A DNA stretch of 64,000 bases from Gracilibacillus salinarum (GCF_022919575.1 NZ_CP095071.1:372001-436000), one strand, 5' to 3'; shown: positions 16,197-26,319, numbered from the stretch's first letter. Translations and numbers: made by a program. Notes: generated by a model not told the origin, from the letters alone.

Positions 16197-16559
16197 ATGG
16201 CTAATTTAAAACGAAACATGTTAGAACTTGTGAAAAATCCAGAAGGCGTCTTAAAAGGCGACGAACCAGAAATTGAAAAAGTATGGACACCAGCATTTAT
16301 TCCATTACGTGTAGCTCGCAATGCAATTGAAGTATGGCATGAAGTAGAAACAGATCGAACCATGTCCGAAGCAGACCGATTTGATAAAATTGCCGATTTC
16401 GTTGCTAACGAGGTATTCGCCGGCAAGATTACTACGGATGATATTTACAATCGTCTGCACGCTCCAGGAGGTCAAGACGTTTTAAAACAACAACTTATTT
16501 TTGTGGCACAAGGACAACAGTCAGATGACACAAAAAACTTCCTGGCGAAGAAAAGTTAA
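16197..16559 (+). CDS. tail assembly chaperone gpG
   Basis: The 120-residue helical protein starts at ATG behind AGGAGGAAT. It has the usual small chaperone look (FIPLRVARNAIEVWHEVETD, FDKIADFVANEVFAGKITTDDIYNRLH). It lies between the tube and tape-measure genes. It coats the tape measure during tail assembly. A slippery A AAA AAC heptamer at 16532-16538 near its end allows a -1 extension. Confidence 0.85.
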   Translation: MANLKRNMLELVKNPEGVLKGDEPEIEKVWTPAFIPLRVARNAIEVWHEVETDRTMSEADRFDKIADFVANEVFAGKITTDDIYNRLHAPGGQDVLKQQLIFVAQGQQSDDTKNFLAKKS

Positions 16560-16744
16560 CGGATGAGGACTTTTCTATCGCTAAACAGGCTGAATACTTA
16601 GATAAGCTCATCCTCAAATTAATGAACAGCGGGAAAGATATCAACGAGATACTAGAAATGCCTATTCATTATGTTGTGCAGCTGATGCAAGATAAAAACA
16701 AACCACAGAAAAAAGATTCACTTATTGCGGCTTTTGGTGGCTAG
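16197..16744 (+). CDS. tail assembly chaperone gpGT (-1 frameshift fusion)
   Basis: Decoding A AAA AAC (codons ACA AAA AAC) with a -1 slip at 16538 joins gpG to a second frame open until TAG at 16742-16744, giving about 182 residues. The added part reads LPGEEKLTDEDFSIAKQAEY, LDKLILKLMNSGKDINEILE and ends SLIAAFGG. That is typical of the gpT half in Firmicutes siphoviruses. No separate start serves this frame, so it is made only by frameshifting. The spacing and location match the conserved lambda-like G/GT system. Confidence 0.85.
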
Positions 16745-16762
16745 GAAAGGAGGGGAAAGTAC

Positions 16763-19700
16763 ATGCCTGAAAGAATAGAAGGTCTGTCCATTGAGCTTGA
16801 TCTTGATTCAATGAAGGTCAATTCCGGTTTGAAAGATTTAAAATCTCAGTTGACGGTCGTAAATAGTGAAATGAAAGCTAACATGTCTGCCTTTGACCGT
16901 AGCGATAAATCGATTGAAAAATATGAAACACGATTAAGAGGCTTAAACCGAAAACTAGAAGTCCAACAGTCTGTGACAGAAAGCGCTCGTAAAACCTATG
17001 AAAAGATGGTTAAAGAGCATGGGGAAGGATCCAAAGAAGCACAAAAGGCAGCAAAAGAATATAACAACCAGGTTGCTTCTTTAAATAATCTAAGTCGTTA
17101 TGTCGGACGAGTCGAAGATGATCTTGCGAAGCTAAAAGAAGAACAACGTATCTCTAATAGCAATTGGACCAAGATGGGAAACAAATTAGACAGTGCCGGC
17201 AATAAAATGCAAGCCTTTGGTGATCGAGTTTCTGGAGTTGGGAATGTGATGTCTACGACTTTGACACCTGCTGTTTTAGGTGCGGGTGCTGCCATGGGAG
17301 TCGTTGCTTCCAGTTACGAAGATTCTGCTGTCAAGATACAAAATTCTTTAGGTCTAACTGCAGAAGAAGCTAAAGAATTAACGGATATATCTCGTAATAT
17401 TTATAAGAATGGTTTTGGTGAAAGTGCTGAGGAGATCGATCACGCATTATTACAAACCAAGCAAAACATACGAGATTTAAATAACGAAGATTTGGAACGA
17501 ATAACCGAAAAAGCATTCTTATTAGCTGATACCTTTGAGTCAGACGTAAACGAGGTCACACGAGCTGGAAACAATGTCATGAAGGGTTTTGGTATTGAAG
17601 CAGACGAAGCCTTTGATTTGATGGCCAGAGGAGCGCAGAACGGTCTTAACTTCTCTAATGAAATGTTTGATAACCTGAGCGAGTATTCCACTTTATTTGC
17701 TAATATGGGTTATTCTGCAGAGGAGTATTTTGAGTTACTGCAAAAAGGAACCGATGCCGGCGTTTATAACTTAGATTATATTAACGACGTAATGAAGGAA
17801 TTTCAGATCCGGATCAAGGATGGCAGTAAAACAACTACTGATGCTATGGGTGAACTATCTGAATCTACTCAGGAAGTATGGGAGCAATTTGAGGATGGTG
17901 ATAAAACGGTAAAAGACATGTCCAACGCCGTATTGAAAGAATTGGAAGGTATGGACGATCAAGTAGCAGCTAATCAAATCGGTGTCGAGCTTTTCGGTAC
18001 CAAGTGGGAAGATCTAGAATCAACTGCCATGTATTCGATGAGTGAAATTGGAGAAGGTATCGAAGACGTAGATGGCACCATGGACGATATGACCAAAAAT
18101 GCAGAACAATCCATTTTGAAACAATGGAAGGCAACGTGGCGTGAAGCAAAAGAAGTCTTATTACCGGTTGGTGATACGCTTCTTGATTTTACACGTGATG
18201 TCCTACCAGATGTTAAAGATGGCATAGAAGATGTAACAGACTGGTTTGAAGAACTAGATGACGAAGGTAAAAAGAACATTGTCATGTTAGGTGGCATTGC
18301 TGCAGCTGCCGGTCCTGTATTATCTGTAGTTGGTGGTTTAAGTACAGGTATTGGTGGATTGATGAAAGTAACTGGTGGTTTATCTAAAGGTCTTGGTAAA
18401 GTTGGAGGTAAAGGATTACTTGGCAGGATAGGTCTCATGGGTGTTACTGGTGGTCCTGTTGGTTTAGCAATAGCAGGAGTAGGAGCGCTAGGAGTTGGTA
18501 TCTACGCTTTAACAAGTAACACAGAAGATTTAAAAGAAGTTAATTTTGATGTAGTTAAGCAAATGGAAGAAGAAATAACAACTTTAGAAAACGTAACAAC
18601 CAAATTTGACGAAATGAAAGAAGTTAATAAACTAACTAAAGATGAAATGCTTGAGTATATGGATACATTAGCTTTATTAGAGCAAACAAGTGCGCCTGAC
18701 AAAGTAAAAGAATTAAAAACTAGACAAGAAGAGTTACTTGAGAAGTCAGGTTTTACAAATAAAGAAATGCAAACATTTATAGATTTAAATGATGATATTA
18801 TCGAAAAGGCACCTGGGACTGCACAAGCTATAAGCAGTGAAGGAGAAGCTTATGTTGAAACTACGGAAGCAATTAAACAGTTAACAGAAGAAAAATTACG
18901 TGAACAACAGATAGCTGCAAGAAATGAATTATCAAAAGCACTTGAAAACGAAAAAACATTAATAGAAGAAAAGAATGCACTTGTTCAAGATAATATTGCA
19001 CTTGAACAAGAATTAAATCGTTTAAGTGAAAAACGCCCTAAATTACAACAAGAATTATCATCAGAGCAAAGTAAATTAAATGGTTTGAACAGAGAATTAA
19101 AAGAACTAGAAGAAGATTCCTATAACATCGGGGGTGAAAAATGGCAGCAAAAGAAAGAAGAAGTAAGGCAACAGGAAATAGCAGTTTCTTTAGTACAAGC
19201 TGAGTATGATGGAGTTCGAAAACTAATAGATGGTAAGACGGAAGAATATTCTGAAAATCAAAATAACTTAGAATCTAAAAGGGAGCAATTGAAGCAAACG
19301 GAAGGACTTGTGGCTGAGTATGAACAACTCATTCTTGCGCAAGTAGATGTCAATGCTGAAAGAGGAAAAGGTCTTGAAGCGCTAGACTCTGAGATTGCAA
19401 AACAATTAGAAATAAGAAATGGTTTGAGACAACAAAAAGAAGATGGAGAATTAACAACTCAAGAATATACTAGGCGTGTTCAAGAAGCACAAAATGAAAT
19501 TGATAAATTACGTGATGCTAAAGGTGAATTACAAACTATTAATGAATTAGCTAAAACTGATGTTTATTCGGGTAGGATTTCTGATATTCAAAGGGAAGAT
19601 AAAGAGTTAGGCGATGTCAAAAATAGTGCGAATGATATTAATAGTTTATTAGGAAAAGACATCAATAAAAATGTTGACGTTGATGACAATGGCACTGCTG

Positions 19701-20335
19701 ATAAAGTTCATGACGAGGCAACGAAAAAAGGTAATAAAAATGTAGACGTTAGTCTAGCTAGACGGAACAGTATTTGGGATTTAATCCCTAGTTCTGTAAA
19801 TGTCGGAATTAATTTAATTGGTGGAGCATTAGGCTTTGCAAAAGGAACCGATTCACACCCAGGCGGAGTTTCTTGGTTAGGTGAAGAAGGACCGGAGCTA
19901 GTTAAACACAACAACAAATGGGCCATGGCTAGTCTTGGTTTATATGACGTGCCAAAGGGTGCACAGGTTTTTACGAATAAGGAGACCACGAAAATGATTA
20001 GTCCTATTCCAGGTTTCGCTTCAGGTATTAGTCCTGCAGGTGAAGCCGATAGGATTATTCATAGCTTAAGAAACAATCCTTTTAATAAATTACTTGCATT
20101 ACTAGGTAAACAAAGCAATACCCAAACTCAACCATCAAGAACTAATAATTCAGCTACAGACTACACGAAAGATCTATTAAACGCCACACTGCAGCAAAAT
20201 GAAATCCTTATGCAGTTGTTAGCTAAGGATACAAATCCTATCATAGATGTTAGATCACTAGGAAAAGGATTGGAACCTGTCATTACTGAAACTCAGACTC
20301 GTAAACAGAAGGTGAGGGAGAAATTTGGCGTATGA
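16763..20335 (+). CDS. tail tape measure protein
   Basis: The 1190-residue protein starts at ATG behind AAGGAGGGG. An N-terminal coiled coil (residues about 20-130) is followed by the conserved tape-measure domain (SSYEDSAVKIQNSLGLTAEE onward). Hydrophobic Gly/Ala-rich segments lie near 505-590, a long coiled coil near 650-930, and a C-terminal GFAKGTDSHPGGVSWLGEEG segment typical of the family. Its length sets the tail length and it helps DNA ejection. It overlaps the Dit gene by eleven bases. Confidence 0.92.
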   Translation: MPERIEGLSIELDLDSMKVNSGLKDLKSQLTVVNSEMKANMSAFDRSDKSIEKYETRLRGLNRKLEVQQSVTESARKTYEKMVKEHGEGSKEAQKAAKEYNNQVASLNNLSRYVGRVEDDLAKLKEEQRISNSNWTKMGNKLDSAGNKMQAFGDRVSGVGNVMSTTLTPAVLGAGAAMGVVASSYEDSAVKIQNSLGLTAEEAKELTDISRNIYKNGFGESAEEIDHALLQTKQNIRDLNNEDLERITEKAFLLADTFESDVNEVTRAGNNVMKGFGIEADEAFDLMARGAQNGLNFSNEMFDNLSEYSTLFANMGYSAEEYFELLQKGTDAGVYNLDYINDVMKEFQIRIKDGSKTTTDAMGELSESTQEVWEQFEDGDKTVKDMSNAVLKELEGMDDQVAANQIGVELFGTKWEDLESTAMYSMSEIGEGIEDVDGTMDDMTKNAEQSILKQWKATWREAKEVLLPVGDTLLDFTRDVLPDVKDGIEDVTDWFEELDDEGKKNIVMLGGIAAAAGPVLSVVGGLSTGIGGLMKVTGGLSKGLGKVGGKGLLGRIGLMGVTGGPVGLAIAGVGALGVGIYALTSNTEDLKEVNFDVVKQMEEEITTLENVTTKFDEMKEVNKLTKDEMLEYMDTLALLEQTSAPDKVKELKTRQEELLEKSGFTNKEMQTFIDLNDDIIEKAPGTAQAISSEGEAYVETTEAIKQLTEEKLREQQIAARNELSKALENEKTLIEEKNALVQDNIALEQELNRLSEKRPKLQQELSSEQSKLNGLNRELKELEEDSYNIGGEKWQQKKEEVRQQEIAVSLVQAEYDGVRKLIDGKTEEYSENQNNLESKREQLKQTEGLVAEYEQLILAQVDVNAERGKGLEALDSEIAKQLEIRNGLRQQKEDGELTTQEYTRRVQEAQNEIDKLRDAKGELQTINELAKTDVYSGRISDIQREDKELGDVKNSANDINSLLGKDINKNVDVDDNGTADKVHDEATKKGNKNVDVSLARRNSIWDLIPSSVNVGINLIGGALGFAKGTDSHPGGVSWLGEEGPELVKHNNKWAMASLGLYDVPKGAQVFTNKETTKMISPIPGFASGISPAGEADRIIHSLRNNPFNKLLALLGKQSNTQTQPSRTNNSATDYTKDLLNATLQQNEILMQLLAKDTNPIIDVRSLGKGLEPVITETQTRKQKVREKFGV

Positions 20336-21761
20336 ATCGATAACATTTAACGGTATAAGAAAAGATTGGCTATATATTGAGCGTGGCCGAAGCAAACCTC
20401 CCTTTGCTGCTAGGAAACGAAATCTCTTAACGGTGCCCGGCTATCCAGGTGGTTACCTGGCATCTACGGACATTGATCCATTACCAATTAGTCAGCCTGT
20501 AGGTTTTCGTATTAAAGATGATGCGGATGCTTTGACCAAAAAAGATGAACTAGCGGAATGGCTGTTAACGGATAAACCTGTCCCATTAAAATTTGACGAC
20601 GAACCTGGTCGCATCTATTATGCTGTAGTCCAAAATACTCTTGATGATTTCGAAAAAATGGCTGTATTAAGAAGAGGCACCATTCAATTTATATGTCCGG
20701 ATCCGTATGCCTATGGTCCTGAAAAGCCATTTAGTGCCACATCCGATTACTTTAATATCAAAAATGAAGGTACCGCAGAAGCAGAACCAGTTTTTGAATT
20801 TGAAGTCACAGCACCTATTACGTTTTTAATGATCCAAAATCAACTTGGCGAATACAACATGGTTGGCAAACCTATAGATTTAACAAAACAAGAGCCAGTA
20901 CAAGAATACGAAAGATTGATCTATAACCCTATGAACAGTGTGACTGGATTCACAACGGCAACTCGCGTTGAAAATAGTTATATACAGGGCGTGATGGACG
21001 CGAATGGGGCAATGATAGCTACTGATTTTGGGGTAGAACGATCGAGTGAATTTTACGGACCTGCTGTTAAAACAAGTGTTAGCGAAGTATTATCTGATTT
21101 TATGGTAGATATGTTAGTTACATTTGATAACGGTAATAGCCCCGGACAAGTCGGAAAAGTTGAACTGTACTTATATGATGAATTGGAAAATGTCATAGCT
21201 AAATTAGCGATGCAAGACGCCTGGGCGCATAGAAGTATGACAAACGGAATTATTAGAATTGGTGATCAAACCGTTAATAATTACATGATTGATGAAAATA
21301 ATGCGTACTGGAACAGCTTCTACGGTATATTACGAATACTGAGAAAAGGGGATTATTGGGAAGCCTACATTGCGGAATTAGACGAAAACAGAAAACACCA
21401 TACTAGAAAATTTACATCTTTTAAAGATAATGAAGGTTTATTTACAGACAAGCAATTAGCTCAAGTAGGTATCCATATTGCAAGATGGGGCGCTGCTGAT
21501 GAAGTAAGAACATTTGTGCATCATCTATCGGTGTCTAAAATAAATAGTCTTGGTAATAACGGGGTTCCCTACATTGCGGATGTAGGCGACATTATCACAT
21601 TTGACCACACTAATAATGGACAAGTTTATATTAATGGTGAGCCTTACGAGGATAGCATTTTAGGCGCTGATTATTTTACCCTGAAAAAAGGTGATAACAA
21701 CCTATTAGTTATGCCCGGTAGCCTAAAAACAAGTGGTAGTTATCGAGAGCGGTATTTATAA
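20325..21761 (+). CDS. distal tail protein (Dit), extended form
   Basis: The 478-residue protein begins at TTG behind GGTGAGGGAG: AYESITFNGIRKDWLYIERG, the classic Dit N-terminus, and carries FICPDPYAYGPE near residue 127. A domain of roughly 230 residues is inserted (about 205-430, with VGKVELYLYDELENV, SFYGILRILRKGDYWEAYI). It looks like a lectin-type sandwich, as in evolved Dit proteins with carbohydrate-binding modules. The C-terminus resumes Dit-like strands (DYFTLKKGDNNLLVMPG). It forms the baseplate hub. Confidence 0.85.
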   Translation: MAYESITFNGIRKDWLYIERGRSKPPFAARKRNLLTVPGYPGGYLASTDIDPLPISQPVGFRIKDDADALTKKDELAEWLLTDKPVPLKFDDEPGRIYYAVVQNTLDDFEKMAVLRRGTIQFICPDPYAYGPEKPFSATSDYFNIKNEGTAEAEPVFEFEVTAPITFLMIQNQLGEYNMVGKPIDLTKQEPVQEYERLIYNPMNSVTGFTTATRVENSYIQGVMDANGAMIATDFGVERSSEFYGPAVKTSVSEVLSDFMVDMLVTFDNGNSPGQVGKVELYLYDELENVIAKLAMQDAWAHRSMTNGIIRIGDQTVNNYMIDENNAYWNSFYGILRILRKGDYWEAYIAELDENRKHHTRKFTSFKDNEGLFTDKQLAQVGIHIARWGAADEVRTFVHHLSVSKINSLGNNGVPYIADVGDIITFDHTNNGQVYINGEPYEDSILGADYFTLKKGDNNLLVMPGSLKTSGSYRERYL

Positions 21762-21794
21762 ACAGAATGTCATAGCAAGAAAAGAGGTGAGATT

Positions 21795-24700
21795 GTGAGT
21801 CAATTATTTATATCTGACGGTAGCAATAACCAAGCATTAGGTCATATACGGTATCGAAATGTTATCTCTAATAGTCACAAGAAATCGCTAGAAGATGGTA
21901 GTGAGACATTTGATTTTTCCACACATGCCGATCATAGCTATTCAGAGTTTATAACTGGAAACAATCGAGTCATCATCCCGAGTGAGGATGGTGATTTTTT
22001 AGAATTTATCATTTATGAGGTGCAAGAAAATCGGATTAACCGACAGCTAGAAATATATAGTTATGCCAGCTATGCAGAGTTAACAACAGCCAAAACGATT
22101 GCACCACATGTCACACCAGCACTGTCAGCTGAGGCTCATGGCAAAAATGCATTAGCTGACACCGGATGGCAAATGGGCAATGTGGTATTTAACGGTACCA
22201 GGACCCTAACTTTTGATGAAGATACTAATCCATATAAATATTTAAAACGTATTGCATCAGTCTTTGGATTAGAATTACGTTTCCGGATTGAGCATGAAGA
22301 CGGCAAGATCACTGCCAGGTATATTGATATGGTCGAAAAAGTCGGTCAATGGCGAGGTCGTAGAGTTGAGTTTGGTAGAGACTTAATCGGTCTAAAACGT
22401 ATCGAAAATACTGAAAATATTGTTACTGCCTTAAATGTTATTGGTCCTGAAGCAGAGGATGGAAGCAGATTAGCGGTATTTGTCGAAGATAAAGAGGCTT
22501 TACAGCGCTGGGGCAGAAATGGCCGGCATATTACGAAAGACTACAAGCCTTCTTTTTCGCTTGATGAGAATGTAACAGAAGCAAGATTAAGAAAACTTGG
22601 AGAAAATGAACTAGCCAAGCGTATAAATGCTAGTGTCTCTTACGAAGGCACCATTGCTGATCTCGAAAATGTGCCAGGACTCGAAAATAAAAAAATACGA
22701 TTTGGCGACACCATCCAGATTAAAGATACAAGTTACCAACCTATCTTATATTTAGAAGCTCGTATCTTTTTCCAAGATCGCGATATTAAAGATCATGCAC
22801 AAAAACAGGTGCGACTCGGTGATTATACGGAGTATACCGAAGAAGAAGTCAACGCCATCTGGAAGTCACTACAGCAACAAATAAAGAATAAAATAGCCAT
22901 GAGTGATCTCGAAGAAGTGACATACACCAAAACACAAATAGACACCAAAGACGATACGGTGGAAAGTAATGCTGCCGCAGATGCATCTCAAAAAGCGGAA
23001 CAAGCACAAACCAATGCAGAAGAGCATGCGGACAACGTTGCCAGTGATGCTGAGACGAACGCTAATAGTTATACAGATCAAATAAAGCAAGCTGTAGATC
23101 AAGAGTTACTGGATAAAGCAGACGTTACTTATGTGGATGGTCAACTGGCTTTTAAAGCCGAAAGCAGTACGGTACAAACGATTAACGACACAGTAAGTAA
23201 TCTACAGACGGCAGTAAATGATAATGAAGATGCGTTATTAGCGCAAGAAGGTAGGATTGTTATTGTTGAAAATGATATCGACGAAGTAGAAGGCGAGTTA
23301 TCGATTGTCATAACCGATTTAAGTACACTTGATGGCACCGTTCAACAACAACAAACGGATATAAGTGCTAACTCCTCTGCTATTGCATTAAAGGCTGGTC
23401 AAAGTGCTTTGGAAGATATAGAAGGGGATGTAACCAGCGTAAGTAATCAAGTCTCTACATTACAGGTTAATGTCAATGGTATAAGTGCTGATGTTAGTAG
23501 CGTTCAATCTACAGTGGATGGTCATACAACGGATATTAGCGATTTAACTACTCAAGTAGATATTCAGGCCGGGCAGATATCAAGTAAGGTAGATGCAACG
23601 TTCGTGGAAGGTGCTATAAATGAGAAAGTAGACGAAACCATTAATCCAATAGATGCACGATTAGAAATGGCCGAATCTGACATTACACAAATTGCGGGAG
23701 AAGTAAATACTAAGGCAGAGGCATCCACTGTAACCAATTTAGAAACAAGAACAACAACGGCAGAACAATCTATCAGTGCTTTAGAAGGATCGATCACTAC
23801 TAAAGTAGAAGAGAGCACTTTTGATAGTTTGGAAAATAGAGTGGACACGGCAGAATCCACCATTTCGCAACATAGTAATCAAATCGCTCTTAAAGTAAAT
23901 GAGGATGGAGTTATAGCTGCGATTAACTTAAGTAGTGAAACAGCTCGGATTCTAGCAGCGAATATAGAATTACAAGGAGCCGTTACGGTTTTATCGGATA
24001 TCGCGGATAGCCTGGGAACCATTACAGCCGGTACGATTAATGGTGTAGATATCAACGGTTCTTCTTTTAATTCCATTCTTGATTCTAACAATTATACAAC
24101 TATTGAGAACAATCATATCCACTCAGAAGGCATTTACTACAGCGATTGGGCACACGCCAATCAAAAAGGTGTATTTGACGTTAATGACGGATTAATTACT
24201 ATGCAATCCGGAAATACTTCATTTTCAACATATGGACAAGCGCAGATTAGCCAGTTTGGCTTAGCTATAGAACACTATAACAATAATACATTTAGCGGAG
24301 GTGCCTACATTGGACCGAGTGCTATAGGGTTCGGCGATTGGTATGATGGTGCTTCCACAGCCAGAATATATGCTGAAGGAAATGATTTGGTATTTGATGC
24401 TAATGGATCTGTTCGTTTCTATGCAGGTATTAGATTGGGTAATGACAGCGGAAATGGTCAACCTGGAAGTATTTATTACAATTCTGGCACAGGTAGAATT
24501 CGGGTGAATCAAGATGGTTTTTGGGGCAATCTTAGTGACTTTCATCGATGGGACGCAAATGGTAATTCAGAAGGATATTTTGAAGGCGGTGCTTTTCATG
24601 GTTCTTATCCTGGCTTGAATACTTCTGGAAGCTATTATATAGCCTATAAATCCAATAATGTATGGTATAAATTACGAGCCGGTGCTGCAGATAGTGTTGG

Positions 24701-25043
24701 GAGTCCATCTTTAGAAAGTATAAAGGAAAACATTGCAGATATGCCGTTTGATTCTTTAGATAAGATTGTTAATTCTAAAGCATACCAGTGGCAATATAAT
24801 AATGGTATCGAAAATGGCTACGATGGTTACCGATATGGGTTAGTCATAGGTCGAGAAACACCGGTAGAGGTCTTAGATCATACTGGAACACGCACCGATC
24901 ACTTATCGATGATTGCTCTTTCTTGGGATGCCATTAAACAGTTATACGGTATCAGCACGGAGATTGAAAATGACGTTAATATATTGCAAATGAAGGTCCA
25001 AGTATTAGAACAAAAAGTAAAACAATTAGAAGGAGTTGCTTAA
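21795..25043 (+). CDS. tail endopeptidase/fibre protein (Tal) with S74-like C-terminal chaperone
   Basis: The 1082-residue protein starts at GTG behind GAGGTGAG. Residues about 1-370 are the prophage tail-protein (gp27-like) hub domain. Residues about 375-710 are a long heptad-rich coiled coil of repeated units (TVTNLETRTTTAEQSISALE, ENRVDTAESTISQHSNQIALK). A beta-rich fibre tip follows. The last 110 residues resemble the S74 intramolecular chaperone: SPSLESIKENIADMPFDSL, KAYQWQYN, GLVIGRETPVEVLD, ending in a coiled coil. It binds the host surface, and the chaperone aids trimerisation and may self-cleave. Confidence 0.85.
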   Translation: MSQLFISDGSNNQALGHIRYRNVISNSHKKSLEDGSETFDFSTHADHSYSEFITGNNRVIIPSEDGDFLEFIIYEVQENRINRQLEIYSYASYAELTTAKTIAPHVTPALSAEAHGKNALADTGWQMGNVVFNGTRTLTFDEDTNPYKYLKRIASVFGLELRFRIEHEDGKITARYIDMVEKVGQWRGRRVEFGRDLIGLKRIENTENIVTALNVIGPEAEDGSRLAVFVEDKEALQRWGRNGRHITKDYKPSFSLDENVTEARLRKLGENELAKRINASVSYEGTIADLENVPGLENKKIRFGDTIQIKDTSYQPILYLEARIFFQDRDIKDHAQKQVRLGDYTEYTEEEVNAIWKSLQQQIKNKIAMSDLEEVTYTKTQIDTKDDTVESNAAADASQKAEQAQTNAEEHADNVASDAETNANSYTDQIKQAVDQELLDKADVTYVDGQLAFKAESSTVQTINDTVSNLQTAVNDNEDALLAQEGRIVIVENDIDEVEGELSIVITDLSTLDGTVQQQQTDISANSSAIALKAGQSALEDIEGDVTSVSNQVSTLQVNVNGISADVSSVQSTVDGHTTDISDLTTQVDIQAGQISSKVDATFVEGAINEKVDETINPIDARLEMAESDITQIAGEVNTKAEASTVTNLETRTTTAEQSISALEGSITTKVEESTFDSLENRVDTAESTISQHSNQIALKVNEDGVIAAINLSSETARILAANIELQGAVTVLSDIADSLGTITAGTINGVDINGSSFNSILDSNNYTTIENNHIHSEGIYYSDWAHANQKGVFDVNDGLITMQSGNTSFSTYGQAQISQFGLAIEHYNNNTFSGGAYIGPSAIGFGDWYDGASTARIYAEGNDLVFDANGSVRFYAGIRLGNDSGNGQPGSIYYNSGTGRIRVNQDGFWGNLSDFHRWDANGNSEGYFEGGAFHGSYPGLNTSGSYYIAYKSNNVWYKLRAGAADSVGSPSLESIKENIADMPFDSLDKIVNSKAYQWQYNNGIENGYDGYRYGLVIGRETPVEVLDHTGTRTDHLSMIALSWDAIKQLYGISTEIENDVNILQMKVQVLEQKVKQLEGVA

Positions 25044-25044
25044 T

Positions 25045-25464
25045 ATGCAAGTAACAATTGAAAATGGAAAACTAGGGCAGGCGGTTAGCCTGCTTTTTGA
25101 ATTGTCATTAAAAGGGAAGCAGTCACGTCACAGAACGAAATTTATTAACAAACTGAGTGAGCGATTAAAAGAAGTGGATCAGCAGCGTGTCGAGCTTGCG
25201 AAAGAACATGCCAAGAAAGATGAAGAAGGCGAACCGATCATGATAGAAGATGGTAAACGTTATGACATTGAAGATGAAAATGCCTTTCAGAAGGACCTGA
25301 AGGAATTATACGAAGAACAGCTTGTCATTGATGGCGGTGACAATGAAGAAATGCTGAAGACCTTACGAAATGTATTACTGAACTGTGAAGAAGTATTTAG
25401 GGGCACAGATGCCGTAATATATGATTATCTTTGTGATCAATTTGAAGGAGGTGAAACAGCATGA
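25045..25464 (+). CDS. DUF1617-like phage protein
   Basis: The 139-residue protein starts at ATG 25045, nine bases after AAGGAG. It is helical and charged (NGKLGQAVSLLFELSLKGKQ, RHRTKFINKLSERLKEVD) in the manner of DUF1617 proteins that follow tail-fibre genes in Firmicutes phages. A baseplate or late accessory role is likely but unproven. It overlaps the next start. Confidence 0.6.
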   Translation: MQVTIENGKLGQAVSLLFELSLKGKQSRHRTKFINKLSERLKEVDQQRVELAKEHAKKDEEGEPIMIEDGKRYDIEDENAFQKDLKELYEEQLVIDGGDNEEMLKTLRNVLLNCEEVFRGTDAVIYDYLCDQFEGGETA

Positions 25465-25685
25465 TTGTACAGATCTTAGGTATTGATTCCCGTTATCAAG
25501 AAGGCTCTTTAGAAAGTGTCCGTGTCCGTTTTAAAATGACAGCAGAAGACGGCAATATTAACATTAATGGATATATTCCATTAACAGCAGCTCAGTATCA
25601 AGGTAATGAAGCTTTTACCCAGTTGGAAGGCATTGTAAAGCAGGAAGTAGCCAACCAGATCACAGGAGAGCCAAACGCCGAATAA
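25461..25685 (+). CDS. small hypothetical phage protein
   Basis: The 74-residue protein starts at ATG with GGAGGTGAAA upstream, overlapping the previous stop. The look is beta-strand rich (IVQILGIDSRYQEGSLESVR, GNININGYIPL), with a helix near the end. No family recognised. It ends the tail operon at a terminator. Confidence 0.55.
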   Translation: MIVQILGIDSRYQEGSLESVRVRFKMTAEDGNININGYIPLTAAQYQGNEAFTQLEGIVKQEVANQITGEPNAE

Positions 25686-25697
25686 GGCGTATTTTTT
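25675..25697 (+). terminator. terminator at the end of the tail operon
   Basis: ACGCC pairs with GGCGT across a six-base loop, followed by ATTTTTT; it overlaps the final codons of the 74-residue gene. Confidence 0.7.
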
Positions 25698-25699
25698 AT

Positions 25700-25740
25700 G
25701 CAGGAATTTCCTCCTTTTTGTCGAATTATGATAAGGAGGA
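25700..25740 (+). promoter_or_regulatory. recurring promoter-like element, copy 2
   Basis: GCAGGAATTTCCTCCTTTTT, then GTCGAATTATGATAAGGAGGA, closely matching the element at 5297. It is followed ten bases later by the GTG start of the second HEPN-like gene, so the transcript leader would be very short. Confidence 0.5.
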
Positions 25741-25749
25741 GGGGATGTT

Positions 25750-26319
25750 GTGGAGTTGTCAAAAATCGAATCGGATTATCTGGAAGCAGGGCTTGATGAA
25801 TTTCTAAAAGAGAAACAAGATTTTTTAAATAAAACGGAACATGAGGAAATACAAATGGTAATCTTGAGGGTGCATTTATATATTGAAAAAGAAATGATCC
25901 GACTAACAGAAATTTTTTTGAAGCATCCTCAGAAGTTCAAAGGTTTAAATTTCAAAAGCAGGTTGGACTTATTATATGGTGTTGGAGTAATTGATAAGGA
26001 AATATATGATCCAATTGACAAAATTAATACTATTAGAAATAGTATAAGTCATGGATTGAATTACGAATTTAACAAAGAAGAGTATAAGAAAATCTACGAT
26101 AGTTTAAGTAATGATATTCTTAAAGAGTACAAAAAAGACTTGCAGTATTTTTCAAAAGCCATTAGTTTTTCTAAGAAGACTAGGGTGTTATTACTTTGTG
26201 TATGGGTGAACCTGCAGTCAATTGTTTCAACTCCATATTTCACTTTGCTTGAAATAGGTTCAAGTTACAAAATATTGGCATATGAGGAAATAGAAAAATA
26301 TAAAAAAGAGTCGTTTTAA
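25750..26319 (+). CDS. HEPN-like accessory (moron) protein
   Basis: The 189-residue helical protein starts at GTG behind AAGGAGGAGGGG. It contains INTIRNSISHGLN near residues 96-108, an R-X4-H motif of the RNxxxH type typical of HEPN domains. Its own promoter-like element and terminator split the tail operon from the lysis genes. That layout marks an inserted accessory gene, possibly an RNase-type defence or toxin. Membership is inferred from motif and helicity. Confidence 0.55.
   Translation: MELSKIESDYLEAGLDEFLKEKQDFLNKTEHEEIQMVILRVHLYIEKEMIRLTEIFLKHPQKFKGLNFKSRLDLLYGVGVIDKEIYDPIDKINTIRNSISHGLNYEFNKEEYKKIYDSLSNDILKEYKKDLQYFSKAISFSKKTRVLLLCVWVNLQSIVSTPYFTLLEIGSSYKILAYEEIEKYKKESF

Noticed and set aside
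17974..18438. A 154-codon minus-strand frame inside the tape measure gene
   Set aside because: It mirrors the tape-measure coding sequence and is rich in P and S as expected of an antisense shadow; no ribosome site.
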